DNA of 64,000 nucleotides from Sedimenticola hydrogenitrophicus (GCF_029017505.1 NZ_JAQGEI010000001.1:241611-305610), one strand, 5' to 3'. Positions 18,074 to 27,048 are shown, counted from the stretch's first letter. Notes: generated from the sequence alone by a model not told the origin. A program made the numbers and translations.

Positions 18074-19143
18074 TGCGGCAGCCGGGTCTGCAGTTCAGGC
18101 GGCCACTCCACCCGAGGGTCGAGCCGTACATAGGCCATGCCCGGCAGACCGGTCTTGACCTGGTGGAGGTGCTTCCTGAGCAGGTCCGGGTCGATCCGCG
18201 CCTTGATGCGGAACATCAGTTTCTGCCGCTCCTCGGCCGTCTCGACCGTCTTGGGCGTGAACTGGGCGACGTCGGCGACGAAGGAGATTTCGGCCGGGAT
18301 CACGTATTGCGGGGCGGCATCCAGCACGAGTCGCGCCTCGGTCCCCAGCGCGACCCGCCCGGCCTGTTCGGTCGGTAGGAAGAAGGTTATGTAGACATCG
18401 GTGAGATCGACCATGTTCAGCACCACGCCGCCCGGGGAGAGCACCTCGCCGGGCTGGGCGACGCGGTACTGGACGCGGCCGTCGCGCGGCGAGATCAACA
18501 CGCTGTCGTCGAGGTCGGCCTGGATGCGCTGGAGGGTGGCCTGGGCGGCTTCGACCGCCGATTGCGCAGCGACGACGTTCGATTTGGCTTGGCCGATGGC
18601 GGCCTGTGCGGCCGCGGCCTGAGCCTTGGCGGCGGCGACCGCGGCCCTCGCCGCCTCTGCCGTGGCCCGGTCGTCGTCGAGCTGCGCCTCGGAGATGGCG
18701 TTCTTCGCAGCGAGCTCCCGGGTGCGGGCGAGCCGCTTCCGGGCCGCGTCGAGCTCCGCCTCTCTCTGGGCGATAAGCGCCCGGGCGGCCTCGGCCTCGG
18801 CCTCGCGCTGCGTGACCTGGCTCGTGGCCGTCTCGACCGAGATCCGGGCGCGCTGCAGCTGCGCCTCGGCCTCCCGGAGCTGCGCCTGCAGGACGGCCGT
18901 GTCCATCCGCGCCAGCTCCTGCCCGGCACGGACGAAGTCACCCTCGTCGACCCCGATCTCCTTGACCCGGCCCGCGGTCCTGGCTGCGATATCGATCTCG
19001 ACCGCCTCGATCCGGCCGTTGGCGCTGGCGATCCCCGCCGGCGGCGTCGGCGGCTGGAGAACCTGCCAGGCGGCAACGGCCGCGACGACGGCCAGCGCAA
19101 CGACCGCGATCCATGGCCACCGGCTCTTGAACGCTTCAGGCAT
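18070..19143 (-). CDS. HlyD-family adaptor of an ABC exporter (YhiI-like)
   Basis: A 357-residue periplasmic adaptor: one N-terminal membrane anchor ([16 protein letters not shown]), then [20 protein letters not shown], the first lipoyl half. A very Ala/Glu/Arg-rich coiled-coil hairpin spans about residues 90-210. The second lipoyl half ends with [19 protein letters not shown]. It is the first gene of the minus-strand exporter operon. It is divergent from a TetR gene 155 bases away with a short palindrome between. Confidence 0.88.
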   Translation of the reverse strand: MPEAFKSRWPWIAVVALAVVAAVAAWQVLQPPTPPAGIASANGRIEAVEIDIAARTAGRVKEIGVDEGDFVRAGQELARMDTAVLQAQLREAEAQLQRARISVETATSQVTQREAEAEAARALIAQREAELDAARKRLARTRELAAKNAISEAQLDDDRATAEAARAAVAAAKAQAAAAQAAIGQAKSNVVAAQSAVEAAQATLQRIQADLDDSVLISPRDGRVQYRVAQPGEVLSPGGVVLNMVDLTDVYITFFLPTEQAGRVALGTEARLVLDAAPQYVIPAEISFVADVAQFTPKTVETAEERQKLMFRIKARIDPDLLRKHLHQVKTGLPGMAYVRLDPRVEWPPELQTRLPQ

Positions 19144-19272
19144 CCCCTCTCGTCTCCCGTAAGCCTGGCCCCGGCGCGCCTTGATCTCTCCCAGGCCCTG
19201 CGCCCCGCCTGTTATTCATACCGCGTGTCCTTCCTGCGTTGATCGGACACGGGTTTTGCCCCACACTGACCC

Positions 19273-19284
19273 TAACGAACGTTA
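19273..19284. promoter_or_regulatory. palindrome between hlyD and tetR, probable TetR operator
   Basis: TAACG-AA-CGTTA is a perfect inverted repeat, 14 bases before the TetR start codon and in the divergent promoter region. TetR-family repressors commonly bind such sites to control themselves and the divergent pump. The repeat is short, so the call is moderate. Confidence 0.5.
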
Positions 19285-19298
19285 AGTAAGGTGAGGCG

Positions 19299-19934
19299 AT
19301 GAGTGTAAATCAGGCGGCCACAGATGTCGACCGGCGTGCGTGCATCCTGACGCAGGCGATTCCGTTGTTTGCGGCAACGGGTTACAGCGGCGTATCCATG
19401 CGGGATATCGCGCGTGCCGTGGGCATCAGCAAGGCGGCCATCTATCACTATTTTCCGGACAAGCAAGCCCTGTACCTCGCCGCGGTGGAACATGCCTTTA
19501 CCGACAAGGTCGAGGGCATCCGGCGGGCGCTGGCGGGCGGCGGAACGGCGATCGAGCGGCTTGAACGTTTCGTGGAACGGTTCACGGCGCTGGCGGCCGG
19601 CGATCCGGACTTCCGCGCCCTGCTGCAGCGGGAACTGGTGGACGGTGATGAGACGCGCCTGAAGCTGCTCGCCGATCAGCTGTTTCTGGAGCCGTACGAA
19701 GCGATTGTAGCCCTGGCAAAGGAATTGGCCCCGGATCTCGACCCCTATCTGTTGGCCAATTCCGTGGTGGGTTTGGTGCTGTTTTGTTTTGAGACCCTCC
19801 CGCTGCGCCGCCACCTGCCGGGACGCAAACCGGAGCACGAGAAGCCCAAGACCATAGCCAAACACGCATCGACACTGCTCGTCCGGGCACTCGGGGTGGA
19901 GGCTGCGGAGCCCGACGGAGGGCGTTCCGGGTAA
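19299..19934 (+). CDS. TetR/AcrR-family transcriptional regulator
   Basis: A 211-residue repressor. The N-terminus shows ACILTQAIPLFAATGYSGVS and the helix-turn-helix MRDIARAVGISKAAIYHYFP, then DKQALYLAAVEHAF. AAGGTGAGG precedes the ATG. The C-terminal part looks like the TetR_C regulatory helices and ends with a loose, basic tail. It is divergent from the HlyD/RbbA exporter and most probably its repressor. Confidence 0.88.
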   Translation: MSVNQAATDVDRRACILTQAIPLFAATGYSGVSMRDIARAVGISKAAIYHYFPDKQALYLAAVEHAFTDKVEGIRRALAGGGTAIERLERFVERFTALAAGDPDFRALLQRELVDGDETRLKLLADQLFLEPYEAIVALAKELAPDLDPYLLANSVVGLVLFCFETLPLRRHLPGRKPEHEKPKTIAKHASTLLVRALGVEAAEPDGGRSG

Positions 19935-20029
19935 AGGTATTGCACGGGATGAAACAAAGACGGGGCGTCAGCAATTAAAAATGTAGTACGCCCCTGATCG
20001 ATATTGCTAGATCTGAACTTGGAGGCGCG

Positions 20030-20818
20030 ATGATGAAGGATATTGATGTTTTACGCCGGTTAGCCGGGCAGGACATTTCAATTGAACTGGACGACGGGGT
20101 TCTGATTCTCGATTTCGGACACGACGTTTTCCCATTCCTTACGGACCTGGAAAAACGCGAGCACTATTTCAAGATCATGGATGCCGCAGATAATGCAGAT
20201 GATGTGAAGGTTGTGCTCTCGCTGGCAGAACCCAATAGCTTGGGCGACGAGACTTATGACGGATATCTGCGAAAAACCTGTGGCACAGATGCCGATCTGG
20301 GCAATCTCGGAGACTCATGGGACTTCAAAGGGAATACTGATCGCTTGAGGCAACTGTGTTTTCACCGCTATACCATTGAGCGAAGAGTGGCTTCCAAAAA
20401 GATCATTATTGACGGCCTGAGAGGGGCTATCGTCACGCCTTTTTTCGGGGGAACCTTGTCGGCCGACCTCAGATATGCCACGCCCGATATGCGTTTCTCG
20501 CTGATCCATAAGAAGTATGGCCTTCATCCAAGTGGGGCCCTGGCCTTTTTTCTGCCGAGATATATAGGCAAAGGAAGGGCCATGGAGTTGATGTTGACGG
20601 CTGATTCCATCGATGCGGAACAGGCGCTGGAACTCGGGCTGATCAATGCCATTCTCCCGGCCGAAGATTTCGTGTCTGAATGTATTAAACGGGCGAAAAG
20701 TATAAGCGGCATAAACCTATCAACGCTTGAATCTACCAAGTTGTTGTCAACACCTTATAGGAAGGAACTGGAAGGCCATTTCAAGACAGAAGAAAGCCTC
20801 GTGGGCTATTCCTGGTAG
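20030..20818 (+). CDS. crotonase-fold (enoyl-CoA hydratase/isomerase superfamily) protein
   Basis: A 262-residue protein. The C-terminal two-thirds is crotonase-like: GGTLSADLRYATPDMRFSLI, HPSGALAFFLPRYIGKGRAM and DAEQALELGLINAILPAEDF are the oxyanion-hole and ELGL regions. The usual catalytic Glu positions are not obvious, so the reaction is unknown. Two adjacent ATGs (20030, 20033) follow GGAGG; the second has better spacing. Its base composition is more AT-rich than its neighbours, which suggests separate acquisition. No pathway partner is adjacent. Confidence 0.7.
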   Translation: MMKDIDVLRRLAGQDISIELDDGVLILDFGHDVFPFLTDLEKREHYFKIMDAADNADDVKVVLSLAEPNSLGDETYDGYLRKTCGTDADLGNLGDSWDFKGNTDRLRQLCFHRYTIERRVASKKIIIDGLRGAIVTPFFGGTLSADLRYATPDMRFSLIHKKYGLHPSGALAFFLPRYIGKGRAMELMLTADSIDAEQALELGLINAILPAEDFVSECIKRAKSISGINLSTLESTKLLSTPYRKELEGHFKTEESLVGYSW

Positions 20819-20858
20819 GCCAAATTGTGATCTATGCAATATATGACGGCTGGGAAAG

Positions 20859-20996
20859 ATGAGAATGACTAAGCGCAGCGCCACTGTCGGAGTCGGTCCA
20901 ACGTTGGCCGCCTGTGTGTTTGGGCTTGTTGTCTGGATGACGATGAGTGATGAAGCGCATCCCGGTTTGCTAATCGCCAGTGGCCGGATTGAGGGC
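20859..20996 (+). pseudogene. HlyD-family adaptor, N-terminal stub
   Basis: It starts ATGAGAATGACTAAG and reads one hydrophobic anchor (LAACVFGLVVWMTM) followed by LLIASGRIEG, the entry to the first lipoyl half of HlyD adaptors (compare ANGRIEA in the protein at 18070). The adaptor body is missing. The open frame continues to 21137 with unrelated residues. Together with the permease tail at 21556 it brackets a lost ABC exporter. Confidence 0.55.
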
Positions 20997-21158
20997 GGAT
21001 CATGGGGCGCCGGAATGCCCCGCATGGTACAAGGCAATCGCGGTTTTGTTGCCAAGGGATGGTTTCGGAGCGGTGCGTTCCGGGACCCCGCCGGGGAAGC
21101 GGCTCAGGATGGACCGCCCCGGTGTTCACTTTACTAGGAGCGAAAAGGAGAAAGAGCC

Positions 21159-21365
21159 ATGACGAAACGTAAGCAGACAAGTAAAACCGAAGCCGAGGCA
21201 CGCGAAGTAGCCACCGCCGAGTCGGTCGCGCAGATGGATCGTGACGAGATGATCGCGGTCGCAGCCTATTACCGAGCCGAACAGCGGGCTTTCGAGCCGG
21301 GTCACGAGCTCGAGGACTGGGCGCAAGCCGAGAAGCAGATCGACGCCTCGCTCCACGCGCATTGA
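21159..21365 (+). CDS. DUF2934-family small protein
   Basis: A 68-residue soluble acidic protein. IAVAAYYRAEQRAFEPGHEL followed by EDWAQAEKQID is the DUF2934 signature. AAGGAGAAAGAG precedes the ATG. The family has no known function, though its members often sit in accessory DNA. Here it lies between the two ends of a deleted exporter operon. A hairpin at 21405-21427 follows it. Confidence 0.8.
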   Translation: MTKRKQTSKTEAEAREVATAESVAQMDRDEMIAVAAYYRAEQRAFEPGHELEDWAQAEKQIDASLHAH

Positions 21366-21404
21366 ACGAGATGCCGCGCTGCAATCGAGCGCGTGTACTG
21401 AACC

Positions 21405-21427
21405 CCGGGCGGGGTGGGCTCGCCCGG
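21405..21427 (+). terminator. GC-rich hairpin after the DUF2934 gene
   Basis: CCGGGCG and CGCCCGG flank a 9-base loop, 40 bases after the DUF2934 stop. There is no T tract, so it is at best a weak or factor-dependent terminator. Confidence 0.3.
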
Positions 21428-21555
21428 CGCCGGTCTGAGCGTTGGGTGACCTGTCCGATAACAACACCGCCGTTGTGCTCGGACAAGGTGCCGGATGCAA
21501 GAAGGTGAGAAGATTAAACAGGCATGTTAAACGCAGCATCATCGTTATTATCGGC

Positions 21556-21704
21556 CTGATATCGCCCATGCGCTACTTCATGGATTTCGGCTACCAAGTG
21601 CTGTTCAAGGGCAACGGGTTCACCTATGTCTGGCCGATGTAACGGGCATCCTGGTTCTGGGCAGCGGGCTGTTCGCGGTGTGGCGGTTCCGGCGGCTGCT
21701 GTGA
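21556..21704 (+). pseudogene. ABC-2 permease, C-terminal remnant with frameshift
   Basis: LISPMRYFMDFGYQVLFKGN followed by GFTYVWPM is the conserved last part of ABC-2 permeases. A frameshift near 21640 is needed to continue with TGILVLGSGLFAVWRFRRLL and the stop at 21702-21704. No upstream permease sequence exists. Metallophosphoesterase starts 14 bases later. Confidence 0.65.
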
Positions 21705-21717
21705 GGAGATTGTCCCG

Positions 21718-22926
21718 ATGACCAATCGCCTGCGCATCACCGTCGTGCTCACCGTCCTGTTCCTGCTGTACGCCGGCATCCAGCTCTATGCGGTCGCCAA
21801 GGCCCAAGCGGCGTTCGCGCTGCCTGGCCCGGTCGCCGCCGGTCTGGTCGTCTGGGTGGGGCTGATGACCGTGCTGCCGCTGCTGCTCTGGAGGCTCGAG
21901 CGGCGCGGCGGGCACCGGCTGGTGGTGACCGGCGCCTGGGTCGGCTACAGCTGGATGGGGTTCGCGTTCCTGTTCTTCTGGATCGCGCTCGGCGTCGATC
22001 TGCTGGCGCTGGCGGCGAGGCTGTGGGAGGCGGGGCCGCGACTCACCCCGCGGCAGTCGTTCCTGCTGGCCAACACGCTGACCCTCGGCGTGGCCGGCTA
22101 CGGCTTCGCCGCGGCGCGCCGCCCGCGCATCGAGCGCGTGACGCTGACCACGCCAAAACTGCCGGAGCCGCTGCGCATCGTGCTGCTTTCCGACGTCCAC
22201 CTGGGCGCGATGCTGGGCCGACGCCGGCTGCGGCGCATCCTGGCCCGGGTCCGGGAGCTCGATCCGGACCTGCTGCTCTCGGCCGGCGACCTGGTGGACG
22301 GTCAGACCGACCGCCTGAACGGCCTGGCGCCGCAACTTGCGGAGCTCGCGCCGCGGCTCGGCAAGTTCGCGGTCACCGGCAACCACGAGTTCTTCGCAGG
22401 GATCGAGCGCGCCCTCGACTTCCACGCACGCGCCGGCTTCACGGTGCTGCGCGGCACGGCGGTCGAGATCGGCGCGCTCACGATCGCCGGCGTGGACGAT
22501 CCCACCGGCGCCATGCTGGGCGTGGCCGTGCACCGCGACGAGCACGCGTTGCTCGCCGGCCGGCGGCCGGGTTTCACCATCCTGCTCAAGCACCAGCCGG
22601 TCGTGGACCCGTGGGCCGCCGGCCGGTTCGACTTGCAGCTCTCCGGCCATGTCCACCACGGGCAGATCTTTCCGTTCGGCCTGCTGGTGCGCCTGAGCTA
22701 CCCCATGGCCACCGGCCTCACGCGGCTCGCCGGCGGCTGGCTGTACGTGAGCCGCGGCACTGGCACCTGGGGACCGCCGCTGCGGGTACTGGCGCCGCCG
22801 GAAATCACGCTTATCGAGCTGCGTCCCGCACAAGTCGAGACACTCTCGATCGCGGCTTCGAATCCAGCGGAAACCAACCGTGAAAAATTTACCCAACCCT
22901 GTTCAACAAAAATGGTGCTCGCATGA
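21718..22926 (+). CDS. membrane-anchored calcineurin-type metallophosphoesterase (YkuE/YaeI-like)
   Basis: A 402-residue protein with four hydrophobic segments in the first ~125 residues, then a metallophosphoesterase domain. All metal-site motifs are present: LSDVHLG, SAGDLVDG, VTGNHEFF, LLKHQP and LSGHVHHGQIFP. Relatives hydrolyse phosphodiester or lipid pyrophosphate bonds, with the domain outside or at the membrane. GAGGAG is just upstream. The last ~20 residues (from NREKFTQ) look unlike the family and may come from a junction. Confidence 0.88.
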   Translation: MTNRLRITVVLTVLFLLYAGIQLYAVAKAQAAFALPGPVAAGLVVWVGLMTVLPLLLWRLERRGGHRLVVTGAWVGYSWMGFAFLFFWIALGVDLLALAARLWEAGPRLTPRQSFLLANTLTLGVAGYGFAAARRPRIERVTLTTPKLPEPLRIVLLSDVHLGAMLGRRRLRRILARVRELDPDLLLSAGDLVDGQTDRLNGLAPQLAELAPRLGKFAVTGNHEFFAGIERALDFHARAGFTVLRGTAVEIGALTIAGVDDPTGAMLGVAVHRDEHALLAGRRPGFTILLKHQPVVDPWAAGRFDLQLSGHVHHGQIFPFGLLVRLSYPMATGLTRLAGGWLYVSRGTGTWGPPLRVLAPPEITLIELRPAQVETLSIAASNPAETNREKFTQPCSTKMVLA

Positions 22927-22962
22927 TTTCCCGCACACGGCAACAAGGACGAGAGCCACCGC

Positions 22963-24060
22963 TTACGATGGATCCCCATAGGTCGGGTAATCGGTATAGC
23001 CTTTCTCACCAGGGGTGTAAAAGGTGTCGAAATCGGGCGCATTGAGCGGCAGGCCCTTGCGCCAACGCGCGGGCAGATCCGGGTTGGCCAGAAAGCTTTG
23101 GCCCACTGCAATCAGCTCCGCCTTGCCGGCATCGAGATCGGCCAGGGCGCGCTGGGCGTCATAGCCGCCGACCAGGATAACCGGGCCCTTGAAGGCCTCG
23201 CGCATGGCCTGCTTGATACGCTCCGGCACCTCTGGTGCGCCCATGGCCGAGTGATCCACGATGTGCAGGTAGGCCAGGTCCAGCTTGCCGAGCTGCCCGG
23301 CCAGATACGTGTAGTCCGGGTCCATCTCGGCATAAGGCGGCATGTCGTTGAACACCCCGTAAGGCGAAAGCCGAATGCCGACCCTCGCGGCGCCGATGGC
23401 CTCGGCCGTGGCCCTGGCCACCTCCAGCATGAAGCGGGCACGGTTTTCGATGGACCCGCCATAGGCATCCGTGCGCCGGTTGGAGGTGGGGCGAATGAAC
23501 TGTTCCAGCAGATAGCCGTTGGCCGCGTGCAACTCGATCCCATCGAAACCGGCCGCCATCGCGTTTTTCGCTGCGTGGACGAACTCCTCGCGGGTAGCGG
23601 CGATCTCATCGAGGCTCATCTCATGGGGTACCGGATGCGGTTGCGGGCCGGCGGTGTCGGTGTGGATTTCTCCGGCGGCGGCGATGGCCGAAGGCGCCAC
23701 CACCCGCGCGCCCGCCGGCAGGTGCTTCGGGTGTGCGATGCGGCCGGTGTGCATGAGTTGGGCAAAGATCTTTGCTCCCTTCGCGTGCACCGCCTCGGTG
23801 ACCGACTTCCAGCCCTCGACCTGTGCGGCGGAGAACAGGCCGGGGATGCGCGGATACCCCAGGCCGTTGGGCGAAGGGCTGGTGCCTTCGGTGATGACCA
23901 GGCCCGCCGAGGCGCGCTGCGCATAATATTCGGTCATCAGGGCATTGGGAATGTTGCCGGTGGCGCGGTTGCGTGTCATCGGCGCCATCACGATGCGGTT
24001 CTGCAACTGAAGGCCCGCAACCGTTGCCGGTGAGAATAAATCCCGATCGTTACGACTCAT
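22963..24060 (-). CDS. old yellow enzyme-family alkene reductase (NemA-like)
   Basis: An FMN-dependent NADPH oxidoreductase of 365 residues, cytoplasmic, reducing activated alkenes, nitro compounds or quinones. It begins MSRNDRDLFSPATVAGLQLQ. Visible features: MAPMTRNRA near the N-terminus, FDGIELHAANGYLLEQFIRP, NRRTDAYGGSIENRARF and the C-terminal phosphate-binding VGGYD with VAVGQ-like IAVGQSFLANPDL. AAGGAG lies before the ATG. An upstream open frame belongs to a different, truncated gene. It is divergent from an HxlR regulator. Confidence 0.92.
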   Translation of the reverse strand: MSRNDRDLFSPATVAGLQLQNRIVMAPMTRNRATGNIPNALMTEYYAQRASAGLVITEGTSPSPNGLGYPRIPGLFSAAQVEGWKSVTEAVHAKGAKIFAQLMHTGRIAHPKHLPAGARVVAPSAIAAAGEIHTDTAGPQPHPVPHEMSLDEIAATREEFVHAAKNAMAAGFDGIELHAANGYLLEQFIRPTSNRRTDAYGGSIENRARFMLEVARATAEAIGAARVGIRLSPYGVFNDMPPYAEMDPDYTYLAGQLGKLDLAYLHIVDHSAMGAPEVPERIKQAMREAFKGPVILVGGYDAQRALADLDAGKAELIAVGQSFLANPDLPARWRKGLPLNAPDFDTFYTPGEKGYTDYPTYGDPS

Positions 24061-24105
24061 GCTTTTCTTCTCCTTATTGATTTGATGTTGATTTTGGATC
24101 ACCCG

Positions 24106-24279
24106 ATCGTCGAAATCGACGCGAAGCCTGGCCTCGGCCGGCCCGCCGATACGTGCCGGGTCCCGGCTGCCGGCGGTCACGTGCTTCGCCCCGCGGGCGG
24201 CGAGCGCATCCAGAACCCGGGTCCCGAGTTTGCCCGAGGCGCCGGTGACGAGGATGCGGGTGTCGCGAAAATCGGCCAT
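24106..24279 (-). pseudogene. NAD(P)-binding SDR/NmrA-type protein, N-terminal stub
   Basis: MADFRDTRILVTGASGKLGT gives a clear Rossmann glycine motif, then GSRDPARIGGPAEARLRVDF. Similarity stops at VDFDD. The frame then runs without a break into the old yellow enzyme gene through its leader. About 230 residues of the usual protein are missing, so I read this as a deletion product. A functional fusion is unlikely because the joining sequence is the ribosome-binding region of the next gene. Confidence 0.65.
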
Positions 24280-24357
24280 GGTGCCTCGCTGGTGGTTACT
24301 TTCGATTACCTGATAGATAATAGGAACCTGAATTCGACCGCACAAGGAGGCACGTTG

Positions 24358-24798
24358 ATGTCACGAGGTTACGGCGACGATACCGTTCAGGTCTCCCCGG
24401 AGTTGCACGCGCCACTGCCGTTGCCCGCCCACGGCGAGAGCTGCCCGGTGCGCGACGTGCTCGACCGGCTGGGGGACAAATGGTCTGTGCTGATCCTCGT
24501 CACGCTGGCCCACAGTCCCCTGCGCTTCAACGCGCTCGCCCGCACCGTGCCCGACATCTCCCGCCGCATGCTGGCCGAGACCTTGCGCCATCTCGAACGC
24601 GACGGCCTGGTCTGGCGCGAGGTCACCCCCACTACACCCCCGGCGGTGAGTTACGGCCTCACTGCGCTCGGTGCTTCCCTCTTGCCACCGCTCACCGCCC
24701 TCATCAAATGGGCAGAGGAAAACCAGCCAAAGATTGCCGCCGCCCGCGCGACTTTCGGAGCGCAAGCCGTAGCGGAGAACCCGGAACAGCCCGGGTAG
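24358..24798 (+). CDS. HxlR-family transcriptional regulator
   Basis: A 146-residue winged-helix protein. CPVRDVLDRLGDKWSVLILV carries the conserved Cys used by redox-sensing HxlR regulators. RFNALARTVPDISRRMLAET and LRHLERDGLV complete the helix-turn-helix. AAGGAGG precedes the ATG. It is divergent from the reductase and SDR stub, the typical setting of an electrophile- or quinone-responsive repressor such as YodB/QorR. No clear operator was found. Confidence 0.88.
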   Translation: MSRGYGDDTVQVSPELHAPLPLPAHGESCPVRDVLDRLGDKWSVLILVTLAHSPLRFNALARTVPDISRRMLAETLRHLERDGLVWREVTPTTPPAVSYGLTALGASLLPPLTALIKWAEENQPKIAAARATFGAQAVAENPEQPG

Positions 24799-24980
24799 AT
24801 CGCGTATAGGAAAAATCAATGCCCTCTTTCCCCGAGTCGAGCGGCATCTCCTCGCCTCATGAACCGAGAATTTCGGCCTGTTTCCCTCCCGCAGTGATCG
24901 TTTGTCTCGAATGACTTGAGGATTGATGCTATGGCTTCTGTACTCGCCACTGATGTCCCCGAAAGCACGGGTACCACCAT

Positions 24981-25088
24981 ATGATATGGAGTGGCTTGCT
25001 CGATTATGTCCTCGACCACTGGATGTTTCTGGTGGCATTCGCGCTCATCATGGCCGTGGCGGTGATCTATGTGCTAATGAAAGACTGA
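24981..25088 (+). CDS. 35-residue single-pass membrane peptide
   Basis: MIWSGLLDYVLDHWMFLVAF followed by ALIMAVAVIYVLMKD: one membrane segment (about residues 14-32) and a charged end. It ends 13 bases before the start of a broken MFS gene, so it may have been its small partner. There is no convincing ribosome-binding site, and I do not recognise a family. Confidence 0.35.
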   Translation: MIWSGLLDYVLDHWMFLVAFALIMAVAVIYVLMKD

Positions 25089-25101
25089 GGATATTTGTGA
25101 T

Positions 25102-26212
25102 TTGACGGGTTTCATTCCTCGGACAGTGGTGGTTCTGGGACTGGCATCGATGTTCAATGATACCGGCAGCGAGATGATCACTCCGCTATTGCCGCTTTTT
25201 CTCACGGTAACGTTGGCACCAGGCCGGCAGCGGTCGGACTTGTTGAGGGCCTGGCCGAAGCCACCGCGAGTATCCTCAAACTGATCTCCGGTTGGTTGGC
25301 CGATCGCGGCTGGAATCCCAAGCGGTTGGTTGTGTGCGGCTATACCGCCTCCAATGCCGCACGGCCTCCCATCGCCTTGGCAGTGGGATGGGCCTGGGTG
25401 CTGGTCCTGCGTTGCCTTAACCGCGTTGGTAAGGGATTGCGTACCTCGCCGCGCGATACGCTCGTCGCCGCTGCCGTCGATACACGGGCGCGGCGTCATG
25501 CTCGGACCACTGCTGGCGTTCATGTTGCTTCAAGCGGGCGTCGAGATGCGGCAAGTGTTCCTCGCATCGGTAGTGCCGGGGACGTTGGTCATTGCATTGC
25601 TGATCCTGGCACTGCCCGCGCCGGTTACGTCGGATGGTGCGGAGGTGCCACGACTTCGTTGGCGTGCACTCGATGCCCGCGTCCGTGGCCTCATTCTTGC
25701 CGCCGGCGGACTGGCCTTGGCCACCGCAGCGGAGGCTTTCCTGGTGCTTTGGGCAAGCTACAGAGGGCTGGAGGTGGCCTGGGTACCGCTGTTGTGGGCC
25801 GCCGCGCACGCCATGCGCGCCCTGGTTTCGACTCCGGCCGGCGTTCTTCCAGACCGCATCGGTCGCACCCCTGTCGTGATCATCGGGTGGTTTGCCCGCA
25901 TCGGGTTGCTCCTGGCCTTCGCGGTGATCCCGGATTGTCCCCTGTTGGTCTGGACGCTGTTGCTCCTATACGCGGCAGCGACCGCGTTCACGGAAGGAGC
26001 AGAACGCGCCCTCATCGGAGATTTCGCGCCCCCGCGAACAGCGCGCGACAGCCTTTGGTATTTATCATCTGGTCTCCGGTCTGCTCGTACTGCCGGGGGC
26101 GGTAGTGTTTGGATCTTTGTGGCAATGGATCGGGTTGGAAGCCGCCTTTTTCACTGCGGCGGCTGTTACAGTGATATCCGCTGTGGGGTATCTGATGATA
26201 ATCCGCAGATGA
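25102..26212 (+). pseudogene. MFS transporter, multiply frameshifted
   Basis: Four pieces in three frames add up to most of one MFS permease. Piece 1 (from a TTG at 25102): VLGLASMFNDTGSEMITPLL. Piece 2 (from ~25225): GLVEGLAEATASILKLISGW and NRVGKGLRTSPRDTLVAAAV. Piece 3 (from ~25500): MLGPLLAFMLLQAGVEMRQV through GFAPP-like DFAPPRTARDSLW. Piece 4: YHLVSGLLVLPGAVVFGSLW to the stop at 26212. About 15 codons after DTRARR (the GRAFGFHRAMDH-type region) are also missing. It is not functional as read. Confidence 0.78.
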
Positions 26213-26362
26213 TTGGCACGCGAAAATCTGCTCTTTCTCGATCGGTATCGGACCGATCACGATCGATACCTACCACGGCGAGTACACCGAAGCGTCTGCA
26301 AGACTGGTGCAGCGCCTCAAGGCGCATTTCGGTGAAAGCGCTTTATGTCGGCTAGACAACAG
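26213..26362. other. short segment with no recognisable gene
   Basis: Between the MFS pseudogene and the acetyltransferase stub, one plus frame is open (ITIDTYHGEYTEASARLVQR). I cannot match it to a family and see no start or ribosome-binding site. It is probably further debris. Confidence 0.3.
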
Positions 26363-26455
26363 ATGGAGACACCGATCCGAATCGAATACCTTGGCGATTT
26401 CCCTCAGTTTGTGCCGGTTATCGCGCGGTGGGTGTTCGACCAAAATCCGGCTTGA
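26363..26455 (+). pseudogene. GNAT acetyltransferase, N-terminal stub
   Basis: METPIRIEYLGDFPQFVPVI then ARWVFDQ matches the start of a GNAT-family acetyltransferase. The frame stops 30 codons in. The rest of the gene is absent and is replaced by antisense DMT sequence. Confidence 0.45.
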
Positions 26456-26612
26456 TCGTCAGATAGATGCCCGCCAGAATCATCGCGCCACCGGGCATCG
26501 TCCATCTGGACGGCGGCTCATCCAGGAAGACCAAGGCGAACACGGCCGCAAAAACGGGGGTCGACAGCCGGATCGTTGTCGTAACCAGCGGGTGCAGGCG
26601 CTTCGATCTCAT
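26418..26612 (-). pseudogene. EamA/DMT-superfamily permease, C-terminal fragment
   Basis: RLSTPVFAAVFALVFLDEPP followed by SRWTMPGGAMILAGIYLTIK is the last two helices of an EamA-type transporter. No N-terminal part is present. The fragment overlaps the acetyltransferase stub on the opposite strand. Confidence 0.6.
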
Positions 26613-26953
26613 GGCAGCTCATCCCGCGAGCCGACATGCCACTCGATTCTGTCCATGGCGGCCAACACCGGGGCGGACTCGTCGGCGTCCAGTTCGGTCA
26701 GCGGGGTCCGCATGCGCCAGAAATACGCCTCCGCGTCCTCGATGGGCGCGCTCCAAAACCCGACATCCTCCACGCAGTATCGGACATGGAGTGCGATTCC
26801 AACAAAGTCACTACCAACCATCGAGAATAGTTCATATCCGGCGAGCGCCGCGCCAAATCGGGGGAGATCTCCGTGTCCAAAGCAAGCCCGGTAGGCGTCG
26901 AGGTATGCCGTCATTGGCGGCGCAATCACGAGTTTCTGTAACTCGACACCCAT
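26609..26953 (-). CDS. hypothetical protein, 114 residues
   Basis: A soluble acidic protein starting MGVELQKLVIAPPMTAYLDA. Its stop overlaps the ATG of the DMT fragment by 4 bases. I do not recognise a domain; it has no signal peptide or membrane segment. There is no strong ribosome-binding site before the ATG. It may be a real small gene or another remnant, since every neighbour here is broken. Confidence 0.4.
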   Translation of the reverse strand: MGVELQKLVIAPPMTAYLDAYRACFGHGDLPRFGAALAGYELFSMVGSDFVGIALHVRYCVEDVGFWSAPIEDAEAYFWRMRTPLTELDADESAPVLAAMDRIEWHVGSRDELP

Positions 26954-27048
26954 GCTTGCAGAAAGCGCCTAAATTAGGTTTCGCCTGACCCTAGCGGCGA
27001 GAAAGATGGCGGTGGCTTCGCCACGGCCATCGAATGACTGGATGTTGG

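Noticed and set aside
14147..18133. A 1,328-codon plus-strand open frame
   Set aside because: It is the antisense shadow of the ABC permease and RbbA-like genes. It is rich in Arg, His and Gly with no domain, as expected in GC-rich DNA.
21514..22896. A 460-codon minus-strand open frame
   Set aside because: Antisense to the metallophosphoesterase, Gln/Arg/His-rich with no domain.
24280..24357. HxlR operator
   Set aside because: TTACTTTCGATTACC has a weak resemblance to sites for related regulators but no clear symmetry.
24931..24984. 17-codon frame MASVLATDVPESTGTTI
   Set aside because: No ribosome site and no membrane or other feature; it only happens to overlap the small peptide start.
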